From Mycolicibacterium sp. J2 (lineage in GTDB: Bacteria; Actinomycetota; Actinomycetes; Mycobacteriales; Mycobacteriaceae): a stretch of 64,000 nucleotides of DNA. The notes beneath the pieces are model-generated. The model saw only the letters and a list, made by a program, of their open reading frames with translations, did no database searches and was not told the DNA's origin. The stretch lies in NCBI RefSeq assembly GCF_026240945.1, contig NZ_JAPFPY010000034.1:1-64000 (forward strand). The letters run 5' to 3'. This document shows positions 52,928-61,564 of this stretch, piece after piece (positions within the stretch are counted from its first letter, which is position 1; every line of letters begins with the position of its first letter). The translations under genes and the position numbers were made by a program.

Positions 52928-55536
52928 CCAGACAGCCTCGTCCCTTGCTGGCTTTCGGGCCGCCGGTTGTCTCTGAACGGCCGACCCAATCCCCGCGGGA
53001 CATGCCGCGCCTGTCCAAACCTGGTGCAGGCCGGCAGGGAGAGCGTCTGACACCGCAATTCCGCGAACTGGCCGCAGCATTCGACGCCGAGCGTGCGCGT
53101 CTGGGCGCGGATACCCCCGACGAGGTCGATCCCGCCTTGGTTGTCGTGTTCGACCTTGCAGGCAGCATCAAAGATTTTCGTAACGCCATCAACCAAATCG
53201 ACGGTTTGGAGTTCCTCTCGGAGCTGATCGGCGACCGAACCGATCCCGACGACGACTTCTACATGACCGAACGCGATGTGGGTCGTACCGACAAGCCCGT
53301 CTCGCATTCGCTCTATCTCGTGATGTCGAACGCCAGGGCTATCGACGAATTGCTGCGGCTGTTCGCTTTGTGGCAGCACGATCCGTCGATGTCGTTCGAA
53401 CGCGGGTTAGGGAAGTTCAAGAGTGCATTCCAGCAGCTAACCGCAATCCGCCGCTGGGGGCCTGAGGACCGAATCCGCGAGACCGGCCTGCGGGAACGAT
53501 GGGAGGAAACCCTGCAGGTCGTGGGCGAGTCCGTGAGTGCTGTCCTGGTCGAAGCGGAGCTGTGGTATCGGCGGGACGCTGCCCAGCGCACAACAGCTGA
53601 GTCGCATGTGACGCAGATCATCACAACGAGCGGCGGGCGCATCCTCGACCGCGCCCAGATTGCCGACATCAGCTATCACGCACTGCTGGCCGAGTTGCCC
53701 ATACAGCAGGTTCACTCTGTACTTAACGATGGTGCCGAGTCGATCCGGCTCCTCACCACTGACGAGGTCATGTTCGTTAGTCCGTTTATCCCCATGAGTG
53801 TCACGCCGCCCACTCTCGACCCTGTCACTGCTGTGCAATTGCCGCCCGGTGAGCGCGTCGATGGGCTTCCTCGGATCGCGCTGATGGACGGGCTGCCATT
53901 CTCCAATCACGCCGTATTGGCTGGCAGGTTGTTGGTCGATGACCCCGATGGGCTTGGCGAGAACTACCCGCTGTCCTCACGCCATCATGGCACCGCGATG
54001 GCGTCGCTGATCATTCACGGCGATCTGTCGGTGCCCGGTGAGCCGTTAGATCGACCGCTGTATGTGCGGCCCATCATGCGTCCCCATGAGCTTGCCGCAG
54101 GGTCGGAGGAGGTTCTCCCGAACCGGCTGTTCACTGATCTGCTCCACCGTGCGGTCCGGCGCATCGTTGAAGGAGAGGCTGGTCGCGAGCCCACCGCGCC
54201 CAGTGTGCGCATCATCAACCTTTCTATCGGCACCCAGGCCAGGGCGCTCGTGCGGCGAATGAGTCCGGTGGGACGCCTGCTCGACTGGCTAGCCCACACC
54301 TACAATTTGCTGTTCGTTGTCAGTGCGGGCAATCACCTCGACCCGATCACGATCCCTGCCGACTCCGCCAACGATCCCGTCACTGCACGGGTCGCCGCCA
54401 CACGTGCTGTTTACGACGCGACCATTCTGCGAGGCATTCTGCCCCCAGGGGATGCGCTCAATGTGTTGACCATCGGTGCCACCCATGACGACGGCCTGGG
54501 CGAGATCGATATCCCCGACACCGTCTGGGATATCACGCAGCCGGGAGCGCCGGCCCACTACGGTGCGACCGGACCCGGTGTCGATCGCTCCGTTAAGCCG
54601 GACTTGCACCATGTCGGCGGCCGCGCGCTCTACACACGCCCGGTTACCATACCGGGCAACGAAACGGTCGGCGTCGAGATCGCTCCCACCGCTACCACAG
54701 GCCCCGGCCTTCAGGTCGCGGCCCCTGGGCGGGCAGGAGCGACGAATAGCACCGTGTTCACCACAGGCACGAGTAACGCCACCGCGTTGGTGACCCGTGA
54801 AGCCAGCCGACTGTTCGACACCCTCGAATCTGCGGTGCCCGGTCCTGAGGACACACCGTTGCCCGACGGGCAGTACCACCCATTGCTCGTGCGGGCGTTG
54901 CTCGCCCATGCGAGTAGCTGGGGTGAGTGGGATGAAAGGCTCCGCCGCGAGCTTAGCCTGGACAATCAGCAGGCGCGCCGCCACTTGACTACACTGCTCG
55001 GTTACGGTCGAGTCGACGTCGCGCAGCTTGGCACGGCCGCAACGAACAGGGCAGTACTCCTCGCCGGCGGGCTCATTGCACGCAACGAGCGTCACACCTA
55101 CCAGCTGCCGATCCCGCCCTCTCTTCGGTCACGCGCCGAATGGCACCGGTTCACGATCACCCTCGCTTACATGGTGCCCACCGTTGGCCAGCTCACCCGG
55201 TACCGGGGCGCAAAAGTGTACTTCGCCACCCCTGATACGGATCTCGCCGGAGGGGACCGCACTGGCGCCGAGCACAACACCGTCAGGAGAGGCAGTCTTC
55301 AGCACGAGATCATCCAGGGCACAAGCGCAATGGTGTTCGGCGACGGAGAAGTGTTCCCAATCCATGTCGAGTGCATGGATGACGCTCAGCGACTCCGGGC
55401 GGGCAGGAAAGTTCGATACGCGCTTGTCGTTGCTGTCGAGACTGCCGAGCGGACCTCGACGACCATCCACGATGAGGTGCGAGCCAGGCTGCGAGAGCAG
55501 GCCCGTGACCGTGCCCGCGGTCGGGTGCAAGGCTGA
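52924..55536 (+). CDS. S8 (subtilisin-like) protease, partner of the AAA ATPase
   Basis: 870 residues beginning at GTG 52924. Residues 1-300 form a large N-terminal helical region of unknown fold, without a signal peptide, so it acts inside the cell. The S8 domain has Asp322 in ALMDGLP, His355 in SRHHGTAMAS, an oxyanion asparagine in VVSAGNH near 470 and Ser617 in GTSNATAL. About 200 further residues, largely beta, follow. Cytoplasmic subtilases of this layout are linked to AAA proteins on mobile elements and have been reported in anti-phage contexts. The role here is inferred. Confidence 0.88.
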   Translation: MTRQPRPLLAFGPPVVSERPTQSPRDMPRLSKPGAGRQGERLTPQFRELAAAFDAERARLGADTPDEVDPALVVVFDLAGSIKDFRNAINQIDGLEFLSELIGDRTDPDDDFYMTERDVGRTDKPVSHSLYLVMSNARAIDELLRLFALWQHDPSMSFERGLGKFKSAFQQLTAIRRWGPEDRIRETGLRERWEETLQVVGESVSAVLVEAELWYRRDAAQRTTAESHVTQIITTSGGRILDRAQIADISYHALLAELPIQQVHSVLNDGAESIRLLTTDEVMFVSPFIPMSVTPPTLDPVTAVQLPPGERVDGLPRIALMDGLPFSNHAVLAGRLLVDDPDGLGENYPLSSRHHGTAMASLIIHGDLSVPGEPLDRPLYVRPIMRPHELAAGSEEVLPNRLFTDLLHRAVRRIVEGEAGREPTAPSVRIINLSIGTQARALVRRMSPVGRLLDWLAHTYNLLFVVSAGNHLDPITIPADSANDPVTARVAATRAVYDATILRGILPPGDALNVLTIGATHDDGLGEIDIPDTVWDITQPGAPAHYGATGPGVDRSVKPDLHHVGGRALYTRPVTIPGNETVGVEIAPTATTGPGLQVAAPGRAGATNSTVFTTGTSNATALVTREASRLFDTLESAVPGPEDTPLPDGQYHPLLVRALLAHASSWGEWDERLRRELSLDNQQARRHLTTLLGYGRVDVAQLGTAATNRAVLLAGGLIARNERHTYQLPIPPSLRSRAEWHRFTITLAYMVPTVGQLTRYRGAKVYFATPDTDLAGGDRTGAEHNTVRRGSLQHEIIQGTSAMVFGDGEVFPIHVECMDDAQRLRAGRKVRYALVVAVETAERTSTTIHDEVRARLREQARDRARGRVQG

Positions 55537-55953
55537 CGCCAAACGACATATGGGCGCGTGACACAACTATCGCGGCTGAGCAACGCGTGCGGGCCGGTGC
55601 ACATCTTTGGCGGTGCGGTGGTGCCGGATCCGACGCACGCCGGAACTGGTGATCGGGGCGCAGCTACCGCGTGGCGATCCTCCATCCTGTGTTTCCGGAG
55701 CTGTGGCTCTCCGCGGACTCTGCACCGCGCAGAGGCATCGGCCTGTGACGAACGGTTTGTCGCTGTTGCCTGGTCGCGGTCGAGTGTGTGTTGGCCGACG
55801 CTTGGTGTCAAGGCTCAACCCGTGGGTTGACCGCGCGCGGCACCGGGCCTTGACATCAACCGTCAGCCAACGTGATTGCTCTGATACGACCCAAGCGAGG
55901 AACAACGGAGACGCTGAGGCTGCTTCGTCCGCTGGGATGTGTCGGTTGTGGAA
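55537..55953. other. Stem-rich non-coding region, possible origin of replication
   Basis: About 420 bases between the subtilase and the convergent replication gene set, with no coding frame I believe. It contains the nested hairpins at 55806-55855. RepSA-type elements need a double-strand origin near the initiator gene, and this is the best candidate in the window. Confidence 0.5.
55806..55855. repeat. Three-way-junction inverted repeats
   Basis: A 9-bp outer stem TGTCAAGGC/GCCTTGACA (55806-55814 and 55847-55855) encloses two further dyads. One is TCAACCC-GT-GGGTTGA (55815-55830) and the other the 10-bp palindrome CCGCGCGCGG (55831-55840). All three pair perfectly. The shape recalls rolling-circle origins or oriT sites nicked by HUH proteins such as the initiator encoded next to it. 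Confidence 0.6.
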
Positions 55954-56115
55954 TCACCGGAGCAGAATGGCGATATCGGCAAGAATGGCAGGGTTGGTGA
56001 CGGTGACCGCTAGTTGTTGTCGCTCACAGGATTGGACAAGCCACGCCGTGAATTCTGCATGAGTATAAGACTTTTCGCGCTGCCCTCCGGTGGCGTGTGC
56101 CTGGGGGCTAGCCAT
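55954..56115 (-). CDS. Small protein overlapping the replication initiator
   Basis: 53 residues (MASPQAHATGGQREKSYTH...). Its ATG overlaps the stop of the RepSA-like gene (ATGGCTAG), so it is likely translated by coupling. It is partly hydrophobic and helical at the C-terminus (VTNPAILADIAILLR). I do not recognise the family. In related elements a small gene at this place may be an excisionase or copy-control protein, but the sequence does not show which. Confidence 0.5.
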   Translation of the reverse strand: MASPQAHATGGQREKSYTHAEFTAWLVQSCERQQLAVTVTNPAILADIAILLR

Positions 56116-57610
56116 CGGGCACCTCGACGGGAGTGTCAAGGTTTCGTGGTTGTCGTGCCTCGCGGGCTGCATGGCGCTGCTGGATGCACCGTAGCGCGGC
56201 AGTGATAATCAGGGTGCGCTCACCGAGGCTGGTGTGGCCGGCGCGGTCGAACTCCCACGCGACCAGGTCGTTTTCATCGACAGCGCGATTGGAGTCGTGA
56301 CGCCAGATTGAACCATCTTGTTGTGCGGTGCTTTTGGCGTGTTGTTCACGGGTCCAGGTGGCGCGGTGTTGGCGTAGGGCGGTCATGGTGGTGGAGTAGC
56401 GCCGCGATTTGCTGGTGATGTGGCCGCGGAACCCGAGGGTGTGCAGCCACCGGCTGATCCCGGATACGCCTTGGTCGGCGAGATCGCTGATTGTGGTCAG
56501 AATGGTCCGCACATGCTCGGACACATCCAGGCCGCCGATCGCTTCGGACGACAGGCGGCGTGCGCTGATCCCGAGGTCAGCCAGCGATTTGGTGACGTAC
56601 TTAGCGAGATAGCGCGCCACCTGCCGCCCCGACAGTGACCGGCCTGGACCTGAATTCTGTCCTCTGGACGCACTCAGCGCCGGTGCTGGTGTTGGGCCGA
56701 GGGGTTGGGTATCGATCTGGCTGCCGAAGCTGATCGTCCGCACCGCCCTGTCGGCGGTGGGATCGGTCACGGTGAGCGCCACACTTCGAGCGGCGTGTTG
56801 AATTATGGTGGCGAGTTCGCCTGCACCGATGGGTGATTCCCAATCGGTCTGATCGGGATCGTCGTGGGGGTCCAGCCGGATCAGGGCGTGGATGTGTGGG
56901 ATGGCGCGGGCTTGCAGTTCAACGATCTTGAGGAAGCTGACCCTCACCGCATCCGGATCAGCGTTGGCGGCTTTCAGCACTTTGCGGAGGGCGCGTCGCA
57001 GGGTGATGGTGAAGCGGCGCCACAGTTCGGGCAGGTGCCAAGTGAACAGCACGTGCCCGACATAGTCGTAGCACTCCCGGCAGAGCGGCTGACCGACCTG
57101 GTCGTCGTCATGGTCGTGGGTGATGCTGCACCACATGGGTTTTCCGTGAGGGCAGCGACGGCGGCCGCCGATCCGGTCGTGGTCGCGGCACACCTGGTTT
57201 GTGTCCCTCGATTTCGTGGTGGTGTGGACGAGCCCGAAGCTGGGCGCGGTGAGGGTGAGGAATACTTGCGGGCGATCGGCCACGGTGTTGGGCATGTCGT
57301 GGTGGCCGCCGGCGGCCCCGGCATGCACGAGTTGCCAGATGTCGCGGGCATACAGGTCTGAGCAGGAGGGGCAGATGTGAGCGCGGCGGTTGTTGCATCG
57401 TGTCCACACCGTCTGCTGTCGACCGTAGTCGTCGCTGCCCGTGAGTTGGATGGGATGGGCGCAGAAGCCTACCGATTCAGCGCGCTGCCACCATGATTCG
57501 TATCCCAGCGAGGAGGCGCGGCGCACCATCTCATCGACCACCCGAGCGGTGTCGACCGTCTCCGGGATGCCTGGCAGTGCGAGTTCTGTTGGTGGCACGG
57601 GGTTATTCAC
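56108..57610 (-). CDS. RepSA-like HUH replication initiator
   Basis: 500 residues from GTG 57610, which overlaps the FtsK stop (GTGAATAA). The N-terminal half has the zinc-finger pattern CNNRRAHICPSCSDLYARD. The middle carries the HUH metal motif PHIHALI and the catalytic tyrosine segment RYLAKYVTKS. Such proteins nick one strand at an origin and start rolling-circle replication of the excised element (as in pSAM2). Its neighbours, FtsK and a small gene, form a single operon. Length is normal for AICE initiators. Confidence 0.87.
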   Translation of the reverse strand: MNNPVPPTELALPGIPETVDTARVVDEMVRRASSLGYESWWQRAESVGFCAHPIQLTGSDDYGRQQTVWTRCNNRRAHICPSCSDLYARDIWQLVHAGAAGGHHDMPNTVADRPQVFLTLTAPSFGLVHTTTKSRDTNQVCRDHDRIGGRRRCPHGKPMWCSITHDHDDDQVGQPLCRECYDYVGHVLFTWHLPELWRRFTITLRRALRKVLKAANADPDAVRVSFLKIVELQARAIPHIHALIRLDPHDDPDQTDWESPIGAGELATIIQHAARSVALTVTDPTADRAVRTISFGSQIDTQPLGPTPAPALSASRGQNSGPGRSLSGRQVARYLAKYVTKSLADLGISARRLSSEAIGGLDVSEHVRTILTTISDLADQGVSGISRWLHTLGFRGHITSKSRRYSTTMTALRQHRATWTREQHAKSTAQQDGSIWRHDSNRAVDENDLVAWEFDRAGHTSLGERTLIITAALRCIQQRHAAREARQPRNLDTPVEVPDG

Positions 57611-59042
57611 CAGCGCCCTCGTTCGACGTCTGGTCACTGTCCGTGTTGCGCGGCCGCCGGTTGCTGGCGGGTCGGGCGGGCCTGGGGAATCGGGTGGCGA
57701 GGGTGGTGATGTCGTGGTCGGTGACGTGGAAGGCGCGTACCCGCACGGATTGGGTGCTGCCGTCGATGAGCATGTAGCCCACACCGGGGGTGGCATCGGG
57801 GATGCGGTCGCATTCCGCCCCGGCATCACGTGCTCCTTGTCCCAGCACCATGGTGGTTTGGGTGGCTTCGGTCAGCCGCAGCCCGATCCGCACGGTGAAC
57901 AGTTGCCGGACCGGCAGGGTGTCTTTGGCGGGGTCTTGCACTGCGGCCACCACCGAGATCCCCACCGCGCGGCCTTGGGAGAGCAGTAGCCCGAGCAGTT
58001 GTTCGATTTCGGTGCGGATCTTGCGGTCGGTCACATACGCGGTGAGCGCGGCGATCTCATCGATCAGGACCACAAACAGCGGGTCGGCCGGTGTCGGGGT
58101 GTGCAGGCGGGTGTGGCCGCGCAGACGATTTGCGCGGGCGTGCATCACGTTCACGAGCTGGCGCAGGAGTTGGAGGGTGGTGTCGGTGGCGTCGTGGCTG
58201 AACACGGTGAACATGGGTGCGCCGGCGCCCAGTTCCATGCCGCCTTTGGGGTCGATGACACACAGCCGGACCAGCCCGGTCTTGATCGCGGGGGCGATCC
58301 CGGCGATCAGGGACCACAGCACGCTGCCTTTGCCCGCGCCGGTGGCCCCGGCGACCAGGAGGTGATGCCCGAGCAGCGGCATCTGCCAGTGGTGGCGGGT
58401 TTCGGTGATCCCGACCCGCACCGATCCCAGATCCACCGGAGTCGACGATGTAGGCATGGGCAGCGCGATCGGTTCGGCCAGCACGTCCCCGCGCATCAGC
58501 GCGATGCGTAGTTCCCCGGGTGTGGCGGTGATGGTGATCCGGTCGGCGCGCCAGGCCGCGGCCAGCGCCTCGGATTGTTGGTGCCAGTTAGTTAGGGATT
58601 GGCCGGTGACGATCCGCACCGCCAACACGTCGGTGGTTCTACCGATCGTGACGGTGCGCAGGGTCGGCGTCAGGGTGCGCTCACCAAGTTTGGCGGTCAG
58701 GCCGTGCAGGGTGCACGTCGATTCCCAGGTGCGGGTGTAGCGCGACCAGGTCAACCAGCGGCGCCGTACAGGTTCGGTCACCCACGAGCGAAACGAGCCT
58801 GGGTCTAGCCAAGCCCACCCCATATATCCGGCGCCGAACGCGATGGCACCGACGATCCCGGCGCGGGGTCCGTGGGTGATGCCGAGAGTGAGGCTGGCGA
58901 TGATCGGGACACTGATCGCTGGGAACAGCACGGCCCACCACAGCAGATATCCCGCGGCGGTCAACAGTGATATGACCAGATCGCCGAACCAGTCGTCATT
59001 GTCCGATTGAGTGTTGTTGGTGTTCTTATTGTTTGATGCCAT
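57603..59042 (-). CDS. TraSA-like FtsK/SpoIIIE DNA translocase
   Basis: 479 residues. Two membrane helices occupy residues 25-75, followed by a cytoplasmic motor: Walker A GATGAGKGS at 232-240 and Walker B VVLIDEIAAL near 330. AICE transfer needs just this one protein, which pumps double-stranded DNA between mycelial or adjoining cells. It matches TraSA of pSAM2 in size and order, with the initiator gene following by overlap. It distinguishes this element from a prophage. Confidence 0.88.
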   Translation of the reverse strand: MASNNKNTNNTQSDNDDWFGDLVISLLTAAGYLLWWAVLFPAISVPIIASLTLGITHGPRAGIVGAIAFGAGYMGWAWLDPGSFRSWVTEPVRRRWLTWSRYTRTWESTCTLHGLTAKLGERTLTPTLRTVTIGRTTDVLAVRIVTGQSLTNWHQQSEALAAAWRADRITITATPGELRIALMRGDVLAEPIALPMPTSSTPVDLGSVRVGITETRHHWQMPLLGHHLLVAGATGAGKGSVLWSLIAGIAPAIKTGLVRLCVIDPKGGMELGAGAPMFTVFSHDATDTTLQLLRQLVNVMHARANRLRGHTRLHTPTPADPLFVVLIDEIAALTAYVTDRKIRTEIEQLLGLLLSQGRAVGISVVAAVQDPAKDTLPVRQLFTVRIGLRLTEATQTTMVLGQGARDAGAECDRIPDATPGVGYMLIDGSTQSVRVRAFHVTDHDITTLATRFPRPARPASNRRPRNTDSDQTSNEGAGE

Positions 59043-59141
59043 GACGGTGTGTTCTCCGTGTGTGCGTGGACGAGCCAGTGGTCGACGACGGACCCGGGCC
59101 GAGGCGCGGCACGTGCTGGTGTCGCGCCTCGGCAGCGGGTG

Positions 59142-59486
59142 CTATTTCTGGGTGCGCGACCCCGGCTCACCCGCCGGGGCGCCGGCTGTGGCGCCGGTGA
59201 TGGCATCAGCGCGGAAGGCCACACCACTGCGATCGCCTTGCGCCCACGGGATGGCCACCAGGCTGGTCACCGAGACCGGTTGGGTGACCCCGACGTTCGG
59301 GTCACCGGCCACCGTCACATTGAGCACTTCGCCGCCAGTGTCATCCAACGCCAGCAACTGCACCGAATGCTGCGGCAGCCCGGTGGCGGTGTCGATTTTG
59401 GGGCTGCCGGTCTCAAAGCTCAGCCGCGGCTCGGCCGCCCGGGTGACGATGAACCGTGTCCCGGATGTATCGATTCTCAAACGCAT
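59142..59486 (-). CDS. AICE-associated hypothetical protein upstream of FtsK
   Basis: 114 residues, beta-rich (MRLRIDTSGTRFIVTRAAE ... VTSLVAIPWAQGDRSGVAFRADAI) with an Ala/Gly/Pro tail. Genes of this type lie immediately before the FtsK gene in many actinomycete integrative elements. I know of no established biochemical role; possible regulator or binding partner of the translocase. It is the first gene of the transfer-replication operon. Confidence 0.7.
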   Translation of the reverse strand: MRLRIDTSGTRFIVTRAAEPRLSFETGSPKIDTATGLPQHSVQLLALDDTGGEVLNVTVAGDPNVGVTQPVSVTSLVAIPWAQGDRSGVAFRADAITGATAGAPAGEPGSRTQK

Positions 59487-59544
59487 TGTCCTGTAGTTCC
59501 TTTCGTGAACCGTATGCGCCGTTGCGGCGCTGGACTCAGTTCAC

Positions 59545-59639
59545 GTGGACATCACCGACGTAGCCAGGGGCATTCACCGGCATTGCCGACATCGCCGCGG
59601 ATATTTCGGACACCGCCGGGACCTACCCGTGGACATCAC
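59545..59639. repeat. Direct repeats in the divergent control region
   Basis: The 11-mer GTGGACATCAC occurs at 59545-59555 and 59629-59639, 84 bp apart (eight helical turns), with a shorter relative GACATCGCC between them. The region separates the transfer operon from the HTH regulator gene. Cooperative binding by that regulator, or iteron-like function, is inferred. Confidence 0.5.
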
Positions 59640-59738
59640 GTAGGCATCGCCGCCGCGGGGTGGCGCCACGCGCATGGCAAACTAGAAACCACGCGATGGT
59701 GATAGACAGAGACGACACGGACAGATTGCGCTGAGACG

Positions 59739-60539
59739 ATGGACGATCACGACGACGCCGAGGCAGCCGCGATCCCCAACCATCGGCTCATACAACGGCT
59801 GCAGGCCAAGGGACTGTCCCCACAGCGGTTCGCCACCGCGATGAGCGTCGATGTCAAGACGGTGCGCCGCTGGCTGGCCAACATCGACTACAACATCCGC
59901 GAGGACAACGCCCGGCGCGCCGCCACGCTGCTGGGCTGCACCCCACACGATCTGTGGCCGAACCAGTACTCGCCTGCCATGGCGAGCGCGCTGGCGACCA
60001 TGTCACCAAGTGGCCCGTTCACCGCGACCCTGTATGCCAGCCGCACCCAGCTACCGATCAGCGCGTGGCAACAGCACTTCGCCGACGCCACCACAAGCAT
60101 CGACATCCTCGTCTTAGCGGCCACGTTCCTGTTCGACACCCTCGACGGGTTCCTCGACACCCTGCTCGACGCCGCCGCCCGCGGCGTAACGGTGCGATTC
60201 CTCGTCGGTGACCCCGATACCGCCACCATGATCCTGCGCGGCGTGGAGGAAGGGATCGGTGAAGCCGTCATCGCCCGCTGCCGCACCTCAGTCGAGCTGC
60301 TCGCCCCACACGCCGGCACCCCGGGACTGGACATCCGCACCCACGACACCACGCTCTACACATCCATCTTTCGGGTCGATGACGCCATGATCGTCAACTT
60401 CCACATCTACGGCTCACCCGGACGCAACAACCCCGTACTCGTACTGTCCCGTCACCACGAACCCCGGCTCTGGGCCACCCTCGAAGAGGCCTTCACCCAG
60501 GTGTGGGACCACGCCACACCCCTAACGACGAAAGGCTGA
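59739..60539 (+). CDS. HTH regulator with PLD-like C-terminal domain (DUF5919-type)
   Basis: 266 residues. An N-terminal XRE-like HTH occupies about 13-70 (LSPQRFATAMSVDVKTVRRWLA). Residues about 95-260 resemble a phospholipase-D-like sensor (IDILVLAATFLFD, then VRFLVGDPDT and FRVDDAMIVNFHIYGSPG), without a clear HxK motif, so catalysis is doubtful. It is divergent from the transfer operon and probably decides between integrated and transferring states. It is co-transcribed with the NUDIX gene, seven bases downstream. Confidence 0.78.
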   Translation: MDDHDDAEAAAIPNHRLIQRLQAKGLSPQRFATAMSVDVKTVRRWLANIDYNIREDNARRAATLLGCTPHDLWPNQYSPAMASALATMSPSGPFTATLYASRTQLPISAWQQHFADATTSIDILVLAATFLFDTLDGFLDTLLDAAARGVTVRFLVGDPDTATMILRGVEEGIGEAVIARCRTSVELLAPHAGTPGLDIRTHDTTLYTSIFRVDDAMIVNFHIYGSPGRNNPVLVLSRHHEPRLWATLEEAFTQVWDHATPLTTKG

Positions 60540-60546
60540 CCCGCCG

Positions 60547-61014
60547 ATGCGCACCGACTACTACAACGACCCCAACGCCCCACGGCCTAACAGTGTCGTC
60601 CCCTCGGCTTCGGCGATCGTCGCTGACGAACGCGGTCGAATTTTGCTGATCAAACGCCGCGACAACACCCTGTGGGCGCTACCCGGCGGCGGACACGACA
60701 TCGGCGAAACCATCGAACAAACCGCTGTGCGCGAAGTCAAAGAGGAAACCGGGCTCGACGTCGAAATCACCGGCCTGGTCGGTGTCTACACCAACCCGCG
60801 GCACGTCGTGGCATTCACCGATGGCGAAGTCCGCCAACAATTCTCCTTGTTGTTCACCACCAGGGTGCTCGGTGGTGAGCTGGCCATCGACCACGAAAGC
60901 ACCGACATCGCCTGGACTGATCCCGACGACATCGCCGACCTGGACATGCATCCCTCGATGCGGCTGCGGATCGATCACTACCTGCAACACCGCGACAGCC
61001 CCTACCTCTGCTAA
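60547..61014 (+). CDS. NUDIX hydrolase
   Basis: 155 residues. The Nudix box G48-x5-E-x7-REVKEETG is complete, so it is predicted active on a nucleoside diphosphate linked to another group. NUDIX proteins recur on AICEs; in pSAM2 the immunity factor Pif carries a Nudix motif and limits re-entry of the element. A similar role here is an inference. Its stop codon lies inside a hairpin shared with the convergent HD gene. Confidence 0.87.
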   Translation: MRTDYYNDPNAPRPNSVVPSASAIVADERGRILLIKRRDNTLWALPGGGHDIGETIEQTAVREVKEETGLDVEITGLVGVYTNPRHVVAFTDGEVRQQFSLLFTTRVLGGELAIDHESTDIAWTDPDDIADLDMHPSMRLRIDHYLQHRDSPYLC

Positions 61015-61030
61015 CCCCATGCAGGGGTTA
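61012..61030. terminator. Bidirectional terminator-like hairpin containing both stop codons
   Basis: TAACCCC-ATGCA-GGGGTTA forms a perfect 7-bp stem. The NUDIX stop TAA (61012-61014) and the HD gene stop (61028-61030, TAA on the minus strand) are the two ends of the stem. No U-run follows, so efficiency is uncertain. Confidence 0.6.
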
Positions 61031-61564
61031 CAGCCAGCCGCGCACCCGACCCACCGCCGCCAGCAACTCCTCGCGGCCAGCATCGACCGCCCGGTGCACC
61101 GGATCCTGCGGTCCATAACGCGCCAACACCTCACGCAGGCGGTCCTCAGCTGATACCGGCGTGCCGTCAGGTCCGGTCGTCAAATCGCAAAACGTCAACG
61201 CATCCATCACATCGCGCGGCGGTTGGACGAAAGCCCCTAAACCGGAGACGCCACGCTCGGATGCCTCCAGGTGCGCGCCGGTATGAAACGCCACCAACGA
61301 CGCGACCAGCTCCCCGAAACCGGCCGACCGGACGAACACCGCGCCATCGAGCGGATGAAAACCGGTTCGGCGCACCGACGGTGCATACCCGATATCGTGC
61401 AGCCACGCCGCCGCCACCAGACAATCCGCCGCCTCGCCGGCGAAATGCTGACTCAGCCGTTCCGCCGCAGCGGCCACACCCCGCACATGCGCCAACCGCC
61501 GCGGCTGCTCAGCCAGCCGTGTCTCGGCCTCCCGCCGTGCACGCTGCGCCACCGCCCCGCTCAT
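61028..61564 (-). CDS. HD-domain phosphohydrolase
   Basis: 178 residues from ATG 61564 (MSGAVAQRARRE). The HD motif is seen as H in AHVRGVA, the HD pair in WLHDIGY, and a later D in CDLTTGPDG. Such proteins hydrolyse nucleotide phosphates. It is convergent with the NUDIX gene, and HTH-NUDIX-HD trios recur in actinomycete integrative elements. Substrate unknown; nucleotide signalling or sanitation around element transfer is a possibility. Confidence 0.78.
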   Translation of the reverse strand: MSGAVAQRARREAETRLAEQPRRLAHVRGVAAAAERLSQHFAGEAADCLVAAAWLHDIGYAPSVRRTGFHPLDGAVFVRSAGFGELVASLVAFHTGAHLEASERGVSGLGAFVQPPRDVMDALTFCDLTTGPDGTPVSAEDRLREVLARYGPQDPVHRAVDAGREELLAAVGRVRGWL

